From Hydrotalea sandarakina (GTDB lineage Bacteria > Bacteroidota > Bacteroidia > Chitinophagales > Chitinophagaceae): 64,000 nucleotides of DNA. Below the pieces are notes generated by a model that was not told the origin of the DNA, ran no database searches, and was given only the letters and a program-made list of their open reading frames with translations. Below, one piece after another: positions 1 to 8,275 of this stretch (within the stretch, counting starts at the first letter, position 1; every line of letters begins with the position of its first letter). A program made the position numbers and the translations under genes. Location: NCBI RefSeq assembly GCF_003254115.1, contig NZ_QKZV01000001.1:279585-343584 (forward strand), read 5' to 3'.

Positions 1-1
1 T

Positions 2-1633
2 CCTTTAGGAAAACTGGTTGATGTAGTAAGCAAAATCAATACAGGTGCAAAATATGACAGCAAAGCCTTTCAGAAGAGCGTTGGTTTAAATGGTGTAGGT
101 ACCAAAGCTGTAAACGCATTAAGTAGTCATTTTATGGTGGCTGCTTATCGCGATGGGAAAACGAAAATGGCTGAGTTTGAACGCGGTAAACTAATTAAAG
201 AAACAAAAGAAGAAAAAACAACTGAGCCTAATGGTACTTTGGTATCGTTTACCCCCGATGAACAAATATTCAAAAATTATCATTTCAGAATTGACTTCAT
301 TGAGAATCAATTACTGAATTACTGCTATTTAAATGCCGGATTGGTTATTCAATTCAACAATAAAAAATTTGTAAGTAAAAATGGTTTGTTGGATTTATTA
401 CAACATAAAACCAACACCGATGAATTACGGTATCCCATTATACATTTAAAGGGTGAGGATATTGAAGTAGCCCTATCGCACAATAACGATTATGGTGAGG
501 ATTTATATTCATTTGTAAATGGACAATATACCACACAGGGCGGTACGCATCAACAAGGTTTTAGAGAAGCGTTTGTAAAAGTAGCTCGTGATTTTTTTAA
601 GAAAGATTATGAAGCATCTGATATACGTACCAGCATTGTGGCAGCCATTTCAATTCGTGTGCAGGAACCTGTATTTGAAAGCCAAACAAAAACCAAATTA
701 GGTTCGCAACACATGTATGAAGGCGGACCATCCGTAAAAAAGTTTATTGAAGAATTTTTGGCTAAAGAATTAGATAATTTTCTACACAGAAATGCCTCTG
801 TTGCCGATGCCCTAAAAAAGCGAATTGAACAAAGTGAAAGAGAGCGAAAAGAATTGGCAGGTATTAAAAAAATTGCCAATGAGCGTGCCAAAAAAGCCAA
901 CTTACACAATAAAAAATTACGCGATTGCCGAATTCATTTCAATGATGAGCCGCCGGTAAAAAACCGTCAGGAATACATTGAACTTATGAACCAAACTACT
1001 TTGTTCATTACTGAGGGAGATAGTGCCAGTGGATCCATTACAAAATCGCGTCATGTTGATACACAGGCAGTGTTTAGCCTTAGGGGAAAACCTTTAAACA
1101 GCTATGGACTCACTAAAAAAATTGTGTACGAAAACGAAGAATTTAATTTGTTGCAACATGCATTAAATATTGAAGAAGGTATGGATGGATTGCGTTACAA
1201 GAATATTGTAATAGCTACTGATGCGGATGTAGATGGAATGCATATACGTTTGTTGCTAATGACTTTCTTCCTGCAATTTTTCCCCGAACTGGTAAAGCAA
1301 AACCATGTATTCATTTTAGAAACCCCTTTATTTCGTGTAAGGAATAAACAAGAAACCATTTATTGTTACGATGAAGCAGAAAAACAAGCTGCAGTGGCAA
1401 AACTGGGTAATAAACCTGAAATAACCCGTTTTAAAGGTCTGGGCGAAATTTCGCCTGAAGAGTTTGGTAAATTTATTGGTGCTGATATACGCTTGCAACC
1501 CGTATTGCTGGAACAAGGTGATCATATACAGCAATTGTTAGAATACTATATGGGTAAAAACACACCACAGCGCCAAGAATTTATTATTGAAAATTTAAGA
1601 GTTGAACTGGATTTAATTGAAGAAACCGTTTAA
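2..1633 (+). CDS. parE: DNA topoisomerase IV subunit B (ParE), 5'-truncated by the window edge
   Basis: ATPase and TOPRIM subunit of topoisomerase IV, which decatenates and relaxes DNA with ParC. The reading frame is open from base 2 ([15 protein letters not shown]), so the gene starts left of the window; roughly the first 90-100 residues, including part of the GHKL ATPase site, are missing. Visible are the ATP-lid motif [14 protein letters not shown] (about 89-130), the transducer-domain QTKTKLG lysine region, the TOPRIM motif EGDSASGS (about 1013-1036) and the metal-binding DADVDG acidic triad (1220-1237), ending in the typical RFKGLGE region. It could be GyrB by sequence alone, but the subunit A gene 0.9 kb downstream lacks a GyrA-box, which favours ParE. 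The gene is intact to its stop codon. Confidence 0.93.
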   Translation, partial: PLGKLVDVVSKINTGAKYDSKAFQKSVGLNGVGTKAVNALSSHFMVAAYRDGKTKMAEFERGKLIKETKEEKTTEPNGTLVSFTPDEQIFKNYHFRIDFIENQLLNYCYLNAGLVIQFNNKKFVSKNGLLDLLQHKTNTDELRYPIIHLKGEDIEVALSHNNDYGEDLYSFVNGQYTTQGGTHQQGFREAFVKVARDFFKKDYEASDIRTSIVAAISIRVQEPVFESQTKTKLGSQHMYEGGPSVKKFIEEFLAKELDNFLHRNASVADALKKRIEQSERERKELAGIKKIANERAKKANLHNKKLRDCRIHFNDEPPVKNRQEYIELMNQTTLFITEGDSASGSITKSRHVDTQAVFSLRGKPLNSYGLTKKIVYENEEFNLLQHALNIEEGMDGLRYKNIVIATDADVDGMHIRLLLMTFFLQFFPELVKQNHVFILETPLFRVRNKQETIYCYDEAEKQAAVAKLGNKPEITRFKGLGEISPEEFGKFIGADIRLQPVLLEQGDHIQQLLEYYMGKNTPQRQEFIIENLRVELDLIEETV

Positions 1634-1645
1634 AAAATTTTAAGC

Positions 1646-2482
1646 ATGACGCATATTGTTTTTAATGCTGCCGATGCAGAAGTTCTAAAAAAAGCTATGG
1701 AGCTTGATGAATCGCTTTTGGGTGATGTTGTTGAGATAAAAGATGATTATGCTGTTGGACCCGTTATTGATATTTATGAAACGTACGGTTATCAGTCAAG
1801 AAGAAATTGGTGGCAGGAAGTGCTGGAAAATTCACCTTACACAGGGCAATTGGACATACTTGATGACAAGTTAACGGTACACAATTTGTGTAATAAATTA
1901 AAAGAAGACAGTAATCTCCAGGTTTGGATTTGGATGGGGCAAAACGCACACGATGTATGCGGTTATTACTGGTTAATGTCGCAACTGGGTGCTTTTCAGG
2001 GCCAGGTATTTGTGTTGTATATGAATAACCTACCTTTTATTAATGAAAAAGGCGGTATATTCTATCCTGCATACTTGTATGAAATACAACCTAAAGAGTT
2101 TTTGAAAGCTAAAAAGTTAGCACGACCTATTACTTTAAGTGAATTTGAAGTGGACCCTGATGAATGGAAAAGAATAGGATTAGAAAACGGATTAGTTAGA
2201 GTTTTGGAAGGAGGAAAAAAAATTGTAAGTAAGGATGCCGGCTTTTTTGATAAAGAAATTAAGGCATTCATTCAAAACGATCCTCAAAAGCTACCCAAAA
2301 TGTTGCAACAAGTAGCCAACAAATCAAAATTAAAAATAAGTGATGTATTTATGGTTTGGCGAATGCGTGAAATGGAAAAAGCAGGCATAGTGGCTTTTAA
2401 GGGTGATTGGGCAAAAGGCTGGAAAGACATGGAGGTTATGTTGAATAATACTGCTGCAATAGAACAGGTATCGGCCGAGTAG
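1646..2482 (+). CDS. DUF1835 domain-containing protein
   Basis: 278 aa, probably cytoplasmic, with no signal peptide or membrane segment. The N-terminus MTHIVFNAADAEVLKKA and the following acidic stretch DDYAVGPV are the hallmark of the DUF1835 family, usually followed by a DUF3658-like C-terminal half. The biochemical function is not established. It starts 12 bases after the parE stop and ends 65 bases before parC, so it is almost certainly cotranscribed with topoisomerase IV. From memory this order recurs in related Bacteroidota, which would suggest a functional link to the topoisomerase or only a conserved operon. The C-terminal half contains a short helical region (about 208-240) that could bind nucleic acid, but this is a guess. 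Confidence 0.8.
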   Translation: MTHIVFNAADAEVLKKAMELDESLLGDVVEIKDDYAVGPVIDIYETYGYQSRRNWWQEVLENSPYTGQLDILDDKLTVHNLCNKLKEDSNLQVWIWMGQNAHDVCGYYWLMSQLGAFQGQVFVLYMNNLPFINEKGGIFYPAYLYEIQPKEFLKAKKLARPITLSEFEVDPDEWKRIGLENGLVRVLEGGKKIVSKDAGFFDKEIKAFIQNDPQKLPKMLQQVANKSKLKISDVFMVWRMREMEKAGIVAFKGDWAKGWKDMEVMLNNTAAIEQVSAE

Positions 2483-2547
2483 TTAACCTAAGCAAGGAAT
2501 AAATTATTTTGTTTTAATTATTAAAAAGTAAGCCGGGAATTGAAGTT

Positions 2548-5067
2548 ATGGAAAATGATAATTTAGAAAATTCAATATATCAAAACGAAAGTGGCATTCA
2601 GGGTCAATACAAGAATTGGTTTTTGGAGTATGCCTCGTATGTAATTTTAGAAAGAGCTGTACCCGCTGTTGAAGACGGTTTAAAACCGGTACAACGCCGC
2701 ATATTGCATGCCATGAAAGAAATGGATGATGGTCGCTTTAATAAAGTAGCGAACATTATTGGTCAATCTATGCAATACCATCCGCATGGCGACGCATCAA
2801 TTGGTGATGCATTGGTAAACATGGGGCAGAAAGATTTATTGATTGATACACAGGGAAACTGGGGCGATGTTCGTACAGGTGATGCAGCAGCGGCCCCCCG
2901 TTACATTGAAGCTCGTTTAAGTAAACTGGCACAAGAAATTGCTTTTAATCCGAAAACCACCAATTGGCAATTAAGCTATGATGGACGTAAACAGGAGCCC
3001 GTTACCTTGCCCATGAAATTTCCGCTTTTATTGGCGCAAGGTGCCGATGGAATTGCCGTAGGGCTTTCAACCAAAATATTGCCCCATAATTTTTGTGAAA
3101 TTTGCGAGGCTTCCATCAAATATTTAAAAGGTAAAAAATTTGAGTTGTATCCCGATTTCCAAACCGGTGGTATGATGGATGTTTCCAACTACAATGATGG
3201 AAAACGAGGTGGTAAAATAAGGGTACGTTGCAAAATAGAAGAACTTGATAAAAAATCGCTCATTATTCGCGATGTTCCTTATGGTGTAACAGTTTCTCAA
3301 TTGTGTGAAAGCATTACTAAAGCCAACGATCAAGGTAAAATAAAAATTAAAAAACTTACTGAATTTACCGGCAAGAATGTAGAAATTCAAGTTGATTTAG
3401 CACCCGGCATTTCATCGGATATTACTATTGATGCATTGTATGCATTTACCGATTGTGAAGTAAGTATTTCACCCAATGCCTGCGTTATTATTAATCAAAA
3501 ACCTGTTTTTACCAGCGTTACTGAATTACTGAAGATTGCAGTAAATAACACACAAAATCTTTTGCAACAAGAATTGCAAATAAAGCTGGCTGAGTTAAAT
3601 GATAAATGGCATTACACTTCACTCGAAAAAATATTTTTCGAACAAAAAATTTATCAAGAACTGGAAAAAAAATATCCCACTTGGGATGATGTTTTACAGG
3701 CCATTGAAGCAGCTTTTAAACCCTTCTTGAAAAATTTAAAAAGAGGTATTACGCGAGAAGATGTTATAAAACTTACCGAAAAACCGGTAAGGCGCATTTA
3801 TAAACTGGATATTGATGACTTAATTCGTCAAATTAAATCCATAGAAGAAGAAATTAATCAGGTTCAATATGATTTAGATCATTTAACCGAATTTACCATT
3901 CATTATTTTGAAAGCTTATTGAAAAAATATGGTAAAGGAAGAGAACGTAAAACAGAAATTAAAGCTTTCGATGTAATTAAAGTTCAGCAGGTGGCCATTG
4001 CCAATACTAAATTGTATGTGAACCGTGCTGAAGGATTTATTGGCACTTCATTGAAAAAAGATGAATATTTATTTGATTGCTCAGATTTAGATGATATTAT
4101 TGTTTTTACGCGAAGGGGTATCATGAAAGTTATAAGGGTGGGTGAAAAAAGCTTTGTTGGCAAAGACATCATTCATGCTGCGGTATTTATAAAAAATGAT
4201 GAGCGCACCACGTATAACATGATTTATGTAGATGGTGAATCAGGAATTTCCTATGCCAAAAGGTTTAATGTAACCGGTGTTACACGTGATAAAGAATATG
4301 ACTTAACAAAAGGTAGTGATAAAAGTAAAGTACTATATTTCTCAGCCAATGCCAATGGTGAAGCTGAGTCAGTTAAAGTAATACTGAGCCCCAATTGTAG
4401 CGCTCGTAACAAAGAATTTGATTTCTTTTTTGAAACTATTGAAATTAAAGGAAGAGCAAGTCAAGGTAATATCGTTACCAAATATCCGGTTCGCACCATT
4501 AAGTTTAAAGAAGCAGGTAAAAGCACTTTGGAAGGAAGAAAACTATGGTACGATCCTCAATTTGGGCGTTTAAATACTGAGGAAAAAGGAACATACTTGG
4601 GTAGTTTTGAAAATGAAAATATTTTAATTGTGTATAAAGATGGTAATTATGAAATTACCACAACAGAGCTAAACCAGCGTTTTGAAGCAGAAAAAATAAT
4701 CTTAATAGAAAAGTTTGATCCTGAAAAAATTATTACGGTAGTTTACAAAGATGCAGCAAAAAATCAGTTTACGGTAAAACGCTTTAAAATTGAAACTTCC
4801 ACTTTGCAAACCAAGTTCATGTGCATTAAAGAAGGAGAAGACAATTTTATTGAAGCGATTACAACTGCTAATGAACCCGTTTTAGTTGTAGAAACAGGAA
4901 AAGGTGCGATGGTAAGGAAAGCCAAATTTAAAATTTCAAACATGGTTGAAGTAACAGGATGGAAAACTGTTGGTGCCAAACTAATGGATTATGCTAAAGC
5001 CATTCAAATGCATTGGGAAACAGCACAGTCGTCAGACCAGCAGCAACCCGAATTATTTAACGAATAA
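2548..5067 (+). CDS. parC: DNA topoisomerase IV subunit A (ParC)
   Basis: 839-aa DNA breakage and rejoining subunit of topoisomerase IV. The winged-helix/CAP domain shows VEDGLKPVQRRILHAM (about 41-56), the quinolone-pocket region YHPHGDASIGDAL (77-89) and the catalytic tyrosine Tyr119 in GDAAAAPRYIEARL. A long coiled-coil arm is visible around 415-460, followed by a C-terminal beta-pinwheel with blade motifs such as FTRRGIMKV. No GyrA-box (QRRGGKG type) is seen, which separates it from GyrA. It lies downstream of parE and the DUF1835 gene on the same strand. The length is somewhat above E. coli ParC and fits Bacteroidota homologues. The extreme C-terminus (SSDQQQPELFNE) is a low-complexity acidic tail. 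Confidence 0.94.
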   Translation: MENDNLENSIYQNESGIQGQYKNWFLEYASYVILERAVPAVEDGLKPVQRRILHAMKEMDDGRFNKVANIIGQSMQYHPHGDASIGDALVNMGQKDLLIDTQGNWGDVRTGDAAAAPRYIEARLSKLAQEIAFNPKTTNWQLSYDGRKQEPVTLPMKFPLLLAQGADGIAVGLSTKILPHNFCEICEASIKYLKGKKFELYPDFQTGGMMDVSNYNDGKRGGKIRVRCKIEELDKKSLIIRDVPYGVTVSQLCESITKANDQGKIKIKKLTEFTGKNVEIQVDLAPGISSDITIDALYAFTDCEVSISPNACVIINQKPVFTSVTELLKIAVNNTQNLLQQELQIKLAELNDKWHYTSLEKIFFEQKIYQELEKKYPTWDDVLQAIEAAFKPFLKNLKRGITREDVIKLTEKPVRRIYKLDIDDLIRQIKSIEEEINQVQYDLDHLTEFTIHYFESLLKKYGKGRERKTEIKAFDVIKVQQVAIANTKLYVNRAEGFIGTSLKKDEYLFDCSDLDDIIVFTRRGIMKVIRVGEKSFVGKDIIHAAVFIKNDERTTYNMIYVDGESGISYAKRFNVTGVTRDKEYDLTKGSDKSKVLYFSANANGEAESVKVILSPNCSARNKEFDFFFETIEIKGRASQGNIVTKYPVRTIKFKEAGKSTLEGRKLWYDPQFGRLNTEEKGTYLGSFENENILIVYKDGNYEITTTELNQRFEAEKIILIEKFDPEKIITVVYKDAAKNQFTVKRFKIETSTLQTKFMCIKEGEDNFIEAITTANEPVLVVETGKGAMVRKAKFKISNMVEVTGWKTVGAKLMDYAKAIQMHWETAQSSDQQQPELFNE

Positions 5068-5089
5068 TTTGCCAACCATTTAGATAAAA

Positions 5090-5121
5090 TTGCTAACGCT
5101 TGTTAGTAAAATGTATCTTTG
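5090..5121 (+). promoter_or_regulatory. Bacteroidota-type promoter of the thiolase gene
   Basis: TTG at 5090-5092 is followed after 21 bases by TATCTTTG at 5114-5121, a full match to the TAnnTTTG -7 element of the main Bacteroidota sigma factor. The ATG at 5136 is 14 bases past the -7 element, so the leader would be very short. This rules out the upstream TTG at 5100 as a start codon. Confidence 0.7.
5093..5106. promoter_or_regulatory. 14-bp inverted-repeat operator CTAAC-N4-GTTAG
   Basis: CTAACGCTTGTTAG has perfect 5-bp arms and a 4-bp centre. It lies entirely between the -33 TTG and the -7 TATCTTTG of the thiolase promoter, the position of a classical repressor site. The same repeat, differing only at one central base, occupies the same place in the acyl-CoA dehydrogenase promoter at 52456. 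Its size and symmetry resemble operators of TetR-family fatty-acid-degradation repressors; the regulator itself is not seen in this window. Confidence 0.65.
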
Positions 5122-5135
5122 CCAAAAATTGCTAT

Positions 5136-6320
5136 ATGGATAAAAGAGTTGTTTACATAGTTTCGGCCGTAAGAACGCCGATTGGAAGTTTTGGTGGTAG
5201 TTTAAAATCACTTACAGCTACACAATTAGGTGCTGCTGCTATTAAAGGCGCAATAGAAAAAGCAGGTATAGATGTAAATCAGGTACAAAATGTTTACATG
5301 GGTAATGTGTTGCAGGCCAATGTAGGACAGGCACCTGCAAGACAAGCTGCTATTTTTGCTGGGTTACCTGCCAATGTAGTATGTACTACCGTAAATAAAG
5401 TTTGTGCCAGTGGTATGAAGGCAATAGCGCATGGTGTACAGGATATATTGTTGGGTGATGCTGATGTGGTTGTTGCCGGTGGTATGGAAAGTATGAGCAA
5501 TGTTCCATTTTATGTACCCAATATGCGTTGGGGTAACAAATATGGCGATAGCACATTAGTTGATGGATTAGCAAAAGATGGGTTGGTAGATGTTTATCAC
5601 AATTATGCAATGGGTAATGCTGCCGAATTATGTGCCAAAGAGTGCAACATTTCTCGTGAAGCACAGGATAGCTATGCCATTGAAAGTTATGAACGCAGTC
5701 AAAAAGCAATTAAAGAAGGATGGTTTAAAGAGGAAATTATACCAATATCCATACCTCAACGCAATGGTGATTCCGTTATGATTGATAAAGATGAAGAACC
5801 ATTTAACGTTAAGTTCGATAAAATTCCTTCTTTAAAACCCGCTTTTCAGAAAGACGGTACCGTTACTGCTGCCAATGCCTCAACTATGAATGATGGGGCT
5901 GCAGCTGTTGTATTAATGAGTAAAGAGAAAGCAGAAGCTTTAGGCATAAAACCATTAGCCATCATTCGGTCATATGCAGATGCCGAACAAGCACCTGAAT
6001 GGTTTACAACCACCCCCAGCTTGGCGGTTCCCAAAGCTTTGCAAAAAGCAGGTATTACCATGAATGAAGTAGATTTTGTTGAAATTAATGAAGCTTTTTC
6101 AGTTGTATCACTTGTGAATATTCAAAAAATGGGATTAGATGCTGCTAAAGTAAATGTTCATGGGGGGGCTGTGTCTTTAGGGCATCCTTTAGGTTGTAGT
6201 GGTGCCAGAATTATTGTTACCTTAATTAACGTTTTAAAACAACATAAAGGCAAAATTGGTGTTGCCGGCATTTGTAATGGTGGCGGTGGTGCAAGTGCAA
6301 TGGTGGTTGAATTGGCTTAA
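5136..6320 (+). CDS. acetyl-CoA C-acetyltransferase (thiolase)
   Basis: 394 aa from the ATG at 5136. It catalyses thiolytic cleavage of 3-ketoacyl-CoA or condensation of two acetyl-CoA. The N-terminal motif is VVYIVSAVRTPIGSFGG. The acyl-accepting nucleophile is Cys90 in VNKVCASGMKAI, with GGMESMSNVPF just after it. The catalytic histidine is in GGAVSLGHPLGCSGAR and the second cysteine, Cys380, in GICNGGGGASAMV. Length and motifs match type II acetoacetyl-CoA thiolases (AtoB/PhaA/ThlA). An upstream TTG at 5100 would add 12 residues, but that codon sits inside the promoter. The gene stands alone between parC and a bidirectional terminator. Its promoter shares an operator with the acyl-CoA dehydrogenase gene 47 kb away, supporting a role in beta-oxidation. 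Confidence 0.93.
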   Translation: MDKRVVYIVSAVRTPIGSFGGSLKSLTATQLGAAAIKGAIEKAGIDVNQVQNVYMGNVLQANVGQAPARQAAIFAGLPANVVCTTVNKVCASGMKAIAHGVQDILLGDADVVVAGGMESMSNVPFYVPNMRWGNKYGDSTLVDGLAKDGLVDVYHNYAMGNAAELCAKECNISREAQDSYAIESYERSQKAIKEGWFKEEIIPISIPQRNGDSVMIDKDEEPFNVKFDKIPSLKPAFQKDGTVTAANASTMNDGAAAVVLMSKEKAEALGIKPLAIIRSYADAEQAPEWFTTTPSLAVPKALQKAGITMNEVDFVEINEAFSVVSLVNIQKMGLDAAKVNVHGGAVSLGHPLGCSGARIIVTLINVLKQHKGKIGVAGICNGGGGASAMVVELA

Positions 6321-6345
6321 TAATTAAATCACTTTGATTAATGAT

Positions 6346-6377
6346 AAACCCTATACTTTACAAAGTATAGGGTTTTA
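6346..6377. terminator. bidirectional terminator between thiolase and mtaB
   Basis: A perfect 14-bp stem, AAACCCTATACTTT pairing with AAAGTATAGGGTTT (6346-6359 and 6362-6375), with a minimal two-base centre and A/T runs on both sides. It lies between convergent genes and slightly overlaps the mtaB stop codon, so it can serve both strands. Confidence 0.85.
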
Positions 6378-7658
6378 TATTGTCCAATCAATAATGTTAT
6401 TCGCCCATTCTTTTCTGTAAGGGGTTTGAATGCGAATATAATTGTCGGTATAACCTTCCATCATGCCATTTTTATTGGCATCTTCAAATAATACTTTACG
6501 TGTAGTGCCGGTATGTTGTGCAGTAAAGTATTGCAATTTTTTAAAAGATAAGTTGCGAAGAATCTTGTTGCGTTCATTTCTTATGGAAATGGGAATGGCA
6601 CCGGGCAAGTTTACCGCTAAAGTATTTGGTCTTTCGGAATAGGTAAAAACATGTAAATAACTAATATCTAATTGGTGTAAAAAATCGTGGGTTTCTTTAA
6701 AATGTGTGTCAGTTTCTCCCGGAAAACCAACAATTACATCAACACCAATAGCGCAGTGTGGAATTTGCGCCTTAATGGTTGCAACTTTTTCTTGGTATAA
6801 TTCTCGTTGATATCTTCTGCGCATTAACCCCAAAATAGCATTACTGCCGCTTTGTAGCGGAATATGAAAATGCGGCATAAACTTATTGCTGGAAGCTACA
6901 AACTGAATAATTTCATTGGTCAATAAATTGGGTTCAATAGAAGATATTCTAAAGCGTTCTATACCTTGAATTTCATCTAAAGCTTGAATAAGTTGAAAAA
7001 AGTTTTCTTTTCTTTTCTTACCATCAGGCCCTTTTCCAAAATCGCCCAAGTTCACACCTGTTAGTACAATTTCTTTAATGCCATTTTGGGCAATTGTTTC
7101 CGCATTGGCCAAAACTGAAGTAATAGTATCACTTCTGCTAATACCACGTGCCATGGGAATTGTGCAAAATGAACAGTTATAGTCGCAGCCATCCTGTACT
7201 TTTAAAAAAGTACGGGTTCTATCATTAATGGAAAAGGCACTGTTAAAACCTGTAACATCATCAATATCACAACTGCAAATTGTGGCATTGCCGGTTGTTT
7301 TTGTTAGTTGTTGTAAATGTTGTACGATATTAAATTTTTCAGCGGCACCTAAAACCAGGTCAACCCCTGGAATAGCCGCAATTTCATTGGGCTTTAATTG
7401 CGCATAACAGCCTGTAATTACAATAAAACTGTCGGGGGCATTGCGCTGAATTCTTCTAACAATTTGCCTGCATTCTTTATCAGCATTGTCAGTAACCGAG
7501 CAGGTATTAATTACATAAACATCTGCTACATCATCAAATGCTTTTTTCTCAAAACCCTCTTGCTCTAACAAACGGGTTAGGGTAGAGGTTTCCGAAAAAT
7601 TTAATTTACACCCTAAGGTGTGAAGTGCTACCGAGCGCTGCTTTGTCATGTTCTTCAT
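6375..7658 (-). CDS. mtaB: tRNA (N6-threonylcarbamoyladenosine-C2)-methylthiotransferase MtaB
   Basis: 427-aa radical-SAM methylthiotransferase that converts t6A37 of tRNA to ms2t6A. The N-terminal UPF0004 domain begins ALHTLGCKLNFSE and carries the three cysteines of the auxiliary cluster (TLGCKLN, NTCSVT and TGCYAQ). The radical-SAM triad is CDYNCSFC (about 182-189), followed by PMARGISRS. The C-terminus holds a TRAM-like domain. The sequence follows the MtaB (YqeV) subgroup rather than MiaB or RimO, judged by LGCKLN and the short N-terminus. ATG at 7658 was taken; the ATG three codons in (7649) is equally plausible. No operon partner: the upstream neighbour is divergent. Confidence 0.9.
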   Translation of the reverse strand: MKNMTKQRSVALHTLGCKLNFSETSTLTRLLEQEGFEKKAFDDVADVYVINTCSVTDNADKECRQIVRRIQRNAPDSFIVITGCYAQLKPNEIAAIPGVDLVLGAAEKFNIVQHLQQLTKTTGNATICSCDIDDVTGFNSAFSINDRTRTFLKVQDGCDYNCSFCTIPMARGISRSDTITSVLANAETIAQNGIKEIVLTGVNLGDFGKGPDGKKRKENFFQLIQALDEIQGIERFRISSIEPNLLTNEIIQFVASSNKFMPHFHIPLQSGSNAILGLMRRRYQRELYQEKVATIKAQIPHCAIGVDVIVGFPGETDTHFKETHDFLHQLDISYLHVFTYSERPNTLAVNLPGAIPISIRNERNKILRNLSFKKLQYFTAQHTGTTRKVLFEDANKNGMMEGYTDNYIRIQTPYRKEWANNIIDWTI

Positions 7659-7790
7659 GGGGGCAAAGATACGTAGCCGGAATTTAAAATTATTTAGGTG
7701 CTTTTAATGCCTTAGGACTTACCTGACTGAAATAATAACTTTTTATTAAATAGGTTATGCTTTATTTTGCTACATTCAAATTAAAAGTTT

Positions 7791-8090
7791 GTGAGCAACA
7801 GAGAAAAGTCACCTCATATATTAAATGCTTCTTCCAATTTGTTAGGAATTTGTTTTATTCTTTTGGCTTCTTTAAAAGTTATGAAAATAGCTGAAAAAAC
7901 CTTTATTGATGAAGTAACAACCTTAGCTATTATTTTATTTATGGGCAGTTGTATTTTGTCGTTTATTTCCATAAGAACCAACAATCAGCGCAGCCAATTT
8001 TATGAAAATATAGCTGATATTGTTTTTATGATTGGTCTTTCTTTGCTTTTTATTACCACCATTTTGTACAGTTTTAATGTTATTAAATAA
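7791..8090 (+). CDS. small three-helix membrane protein of unknown function
   Basis: 99 aa starting at GTG (7791), with no in-frame ATG near the N-terminus. Three hydrophobic helices are evident, at about 14-31 (LLGICFILLASLKVM), 41-60 (VTTLAIILFMGSCILSFISI) and 74-95 (IADIVFMIGLSLLFITTILY), joined by short polar loops with a basic segment RTNNQRSQ. I do not recognise the family. It lies between mtaB (divergent) and the large DUF2723 gene, 185 bases upstream of the latter. The regular membrane pattern and lack of a better frame support it as a real gene. Confidence 0.6.
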   Translation: MSNREKSPHILNASSNLLGICFILLASLKVMKIAEKTFIDEVTTLAIILFMGSCILSFISIRTNNQRSQFYENIADIVFMIGLSLLFITTILYSFNVIK

Positions 8091-8242
8091 TATCATGTTT
8101 TCTCAATGCAATCAATTAAGCCAAGCCAATAGGCTGTCTTTTGTTAAACTTCAAGATACTTTTATTGATATATGTTCCAGTAAAATTTTATTGAATATTG
8201 TATGTTATCAATAAAGCATTTTAAATTTTCCTATTAAAAAGT

Positions 8243-8250
8243 TATGTTTG
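8243..8250 (+). promoter_or_regulatory. candidate -7 element for the DUF2723 gene
   Basis: TATGTTTG is a full match to TAnnTTTG and lies 25 bases before the ATG at 8276. No clear TTG is present at the right distance for the -33 element, so this is a partial promoter match. Confidence 0.45.
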
Positions 8251-8275
8251 CTCCGCTCTAAAAAAAATAAAACCC

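Noticed and set aside
5386-5709. 107-aa minus-strand ORF within the thiolase gene
   Set aside because: Composition rich in His/Tyr/Cys is that of an out-of-frame read; the thiolase motifs lie in the opposite frame.
7571-7586. CTAAC-N6-GTTAG inside mtaB
   Set aside because: Spacer is six rather than four and the site is within coding sequence away from any promoter.
8032-8214. 60-aa plus-strand ORF overlapping the end of the small membrane protein gene
   Set aside because: No recognisable features, overlaps a better-supported frame and contains no start-site context.
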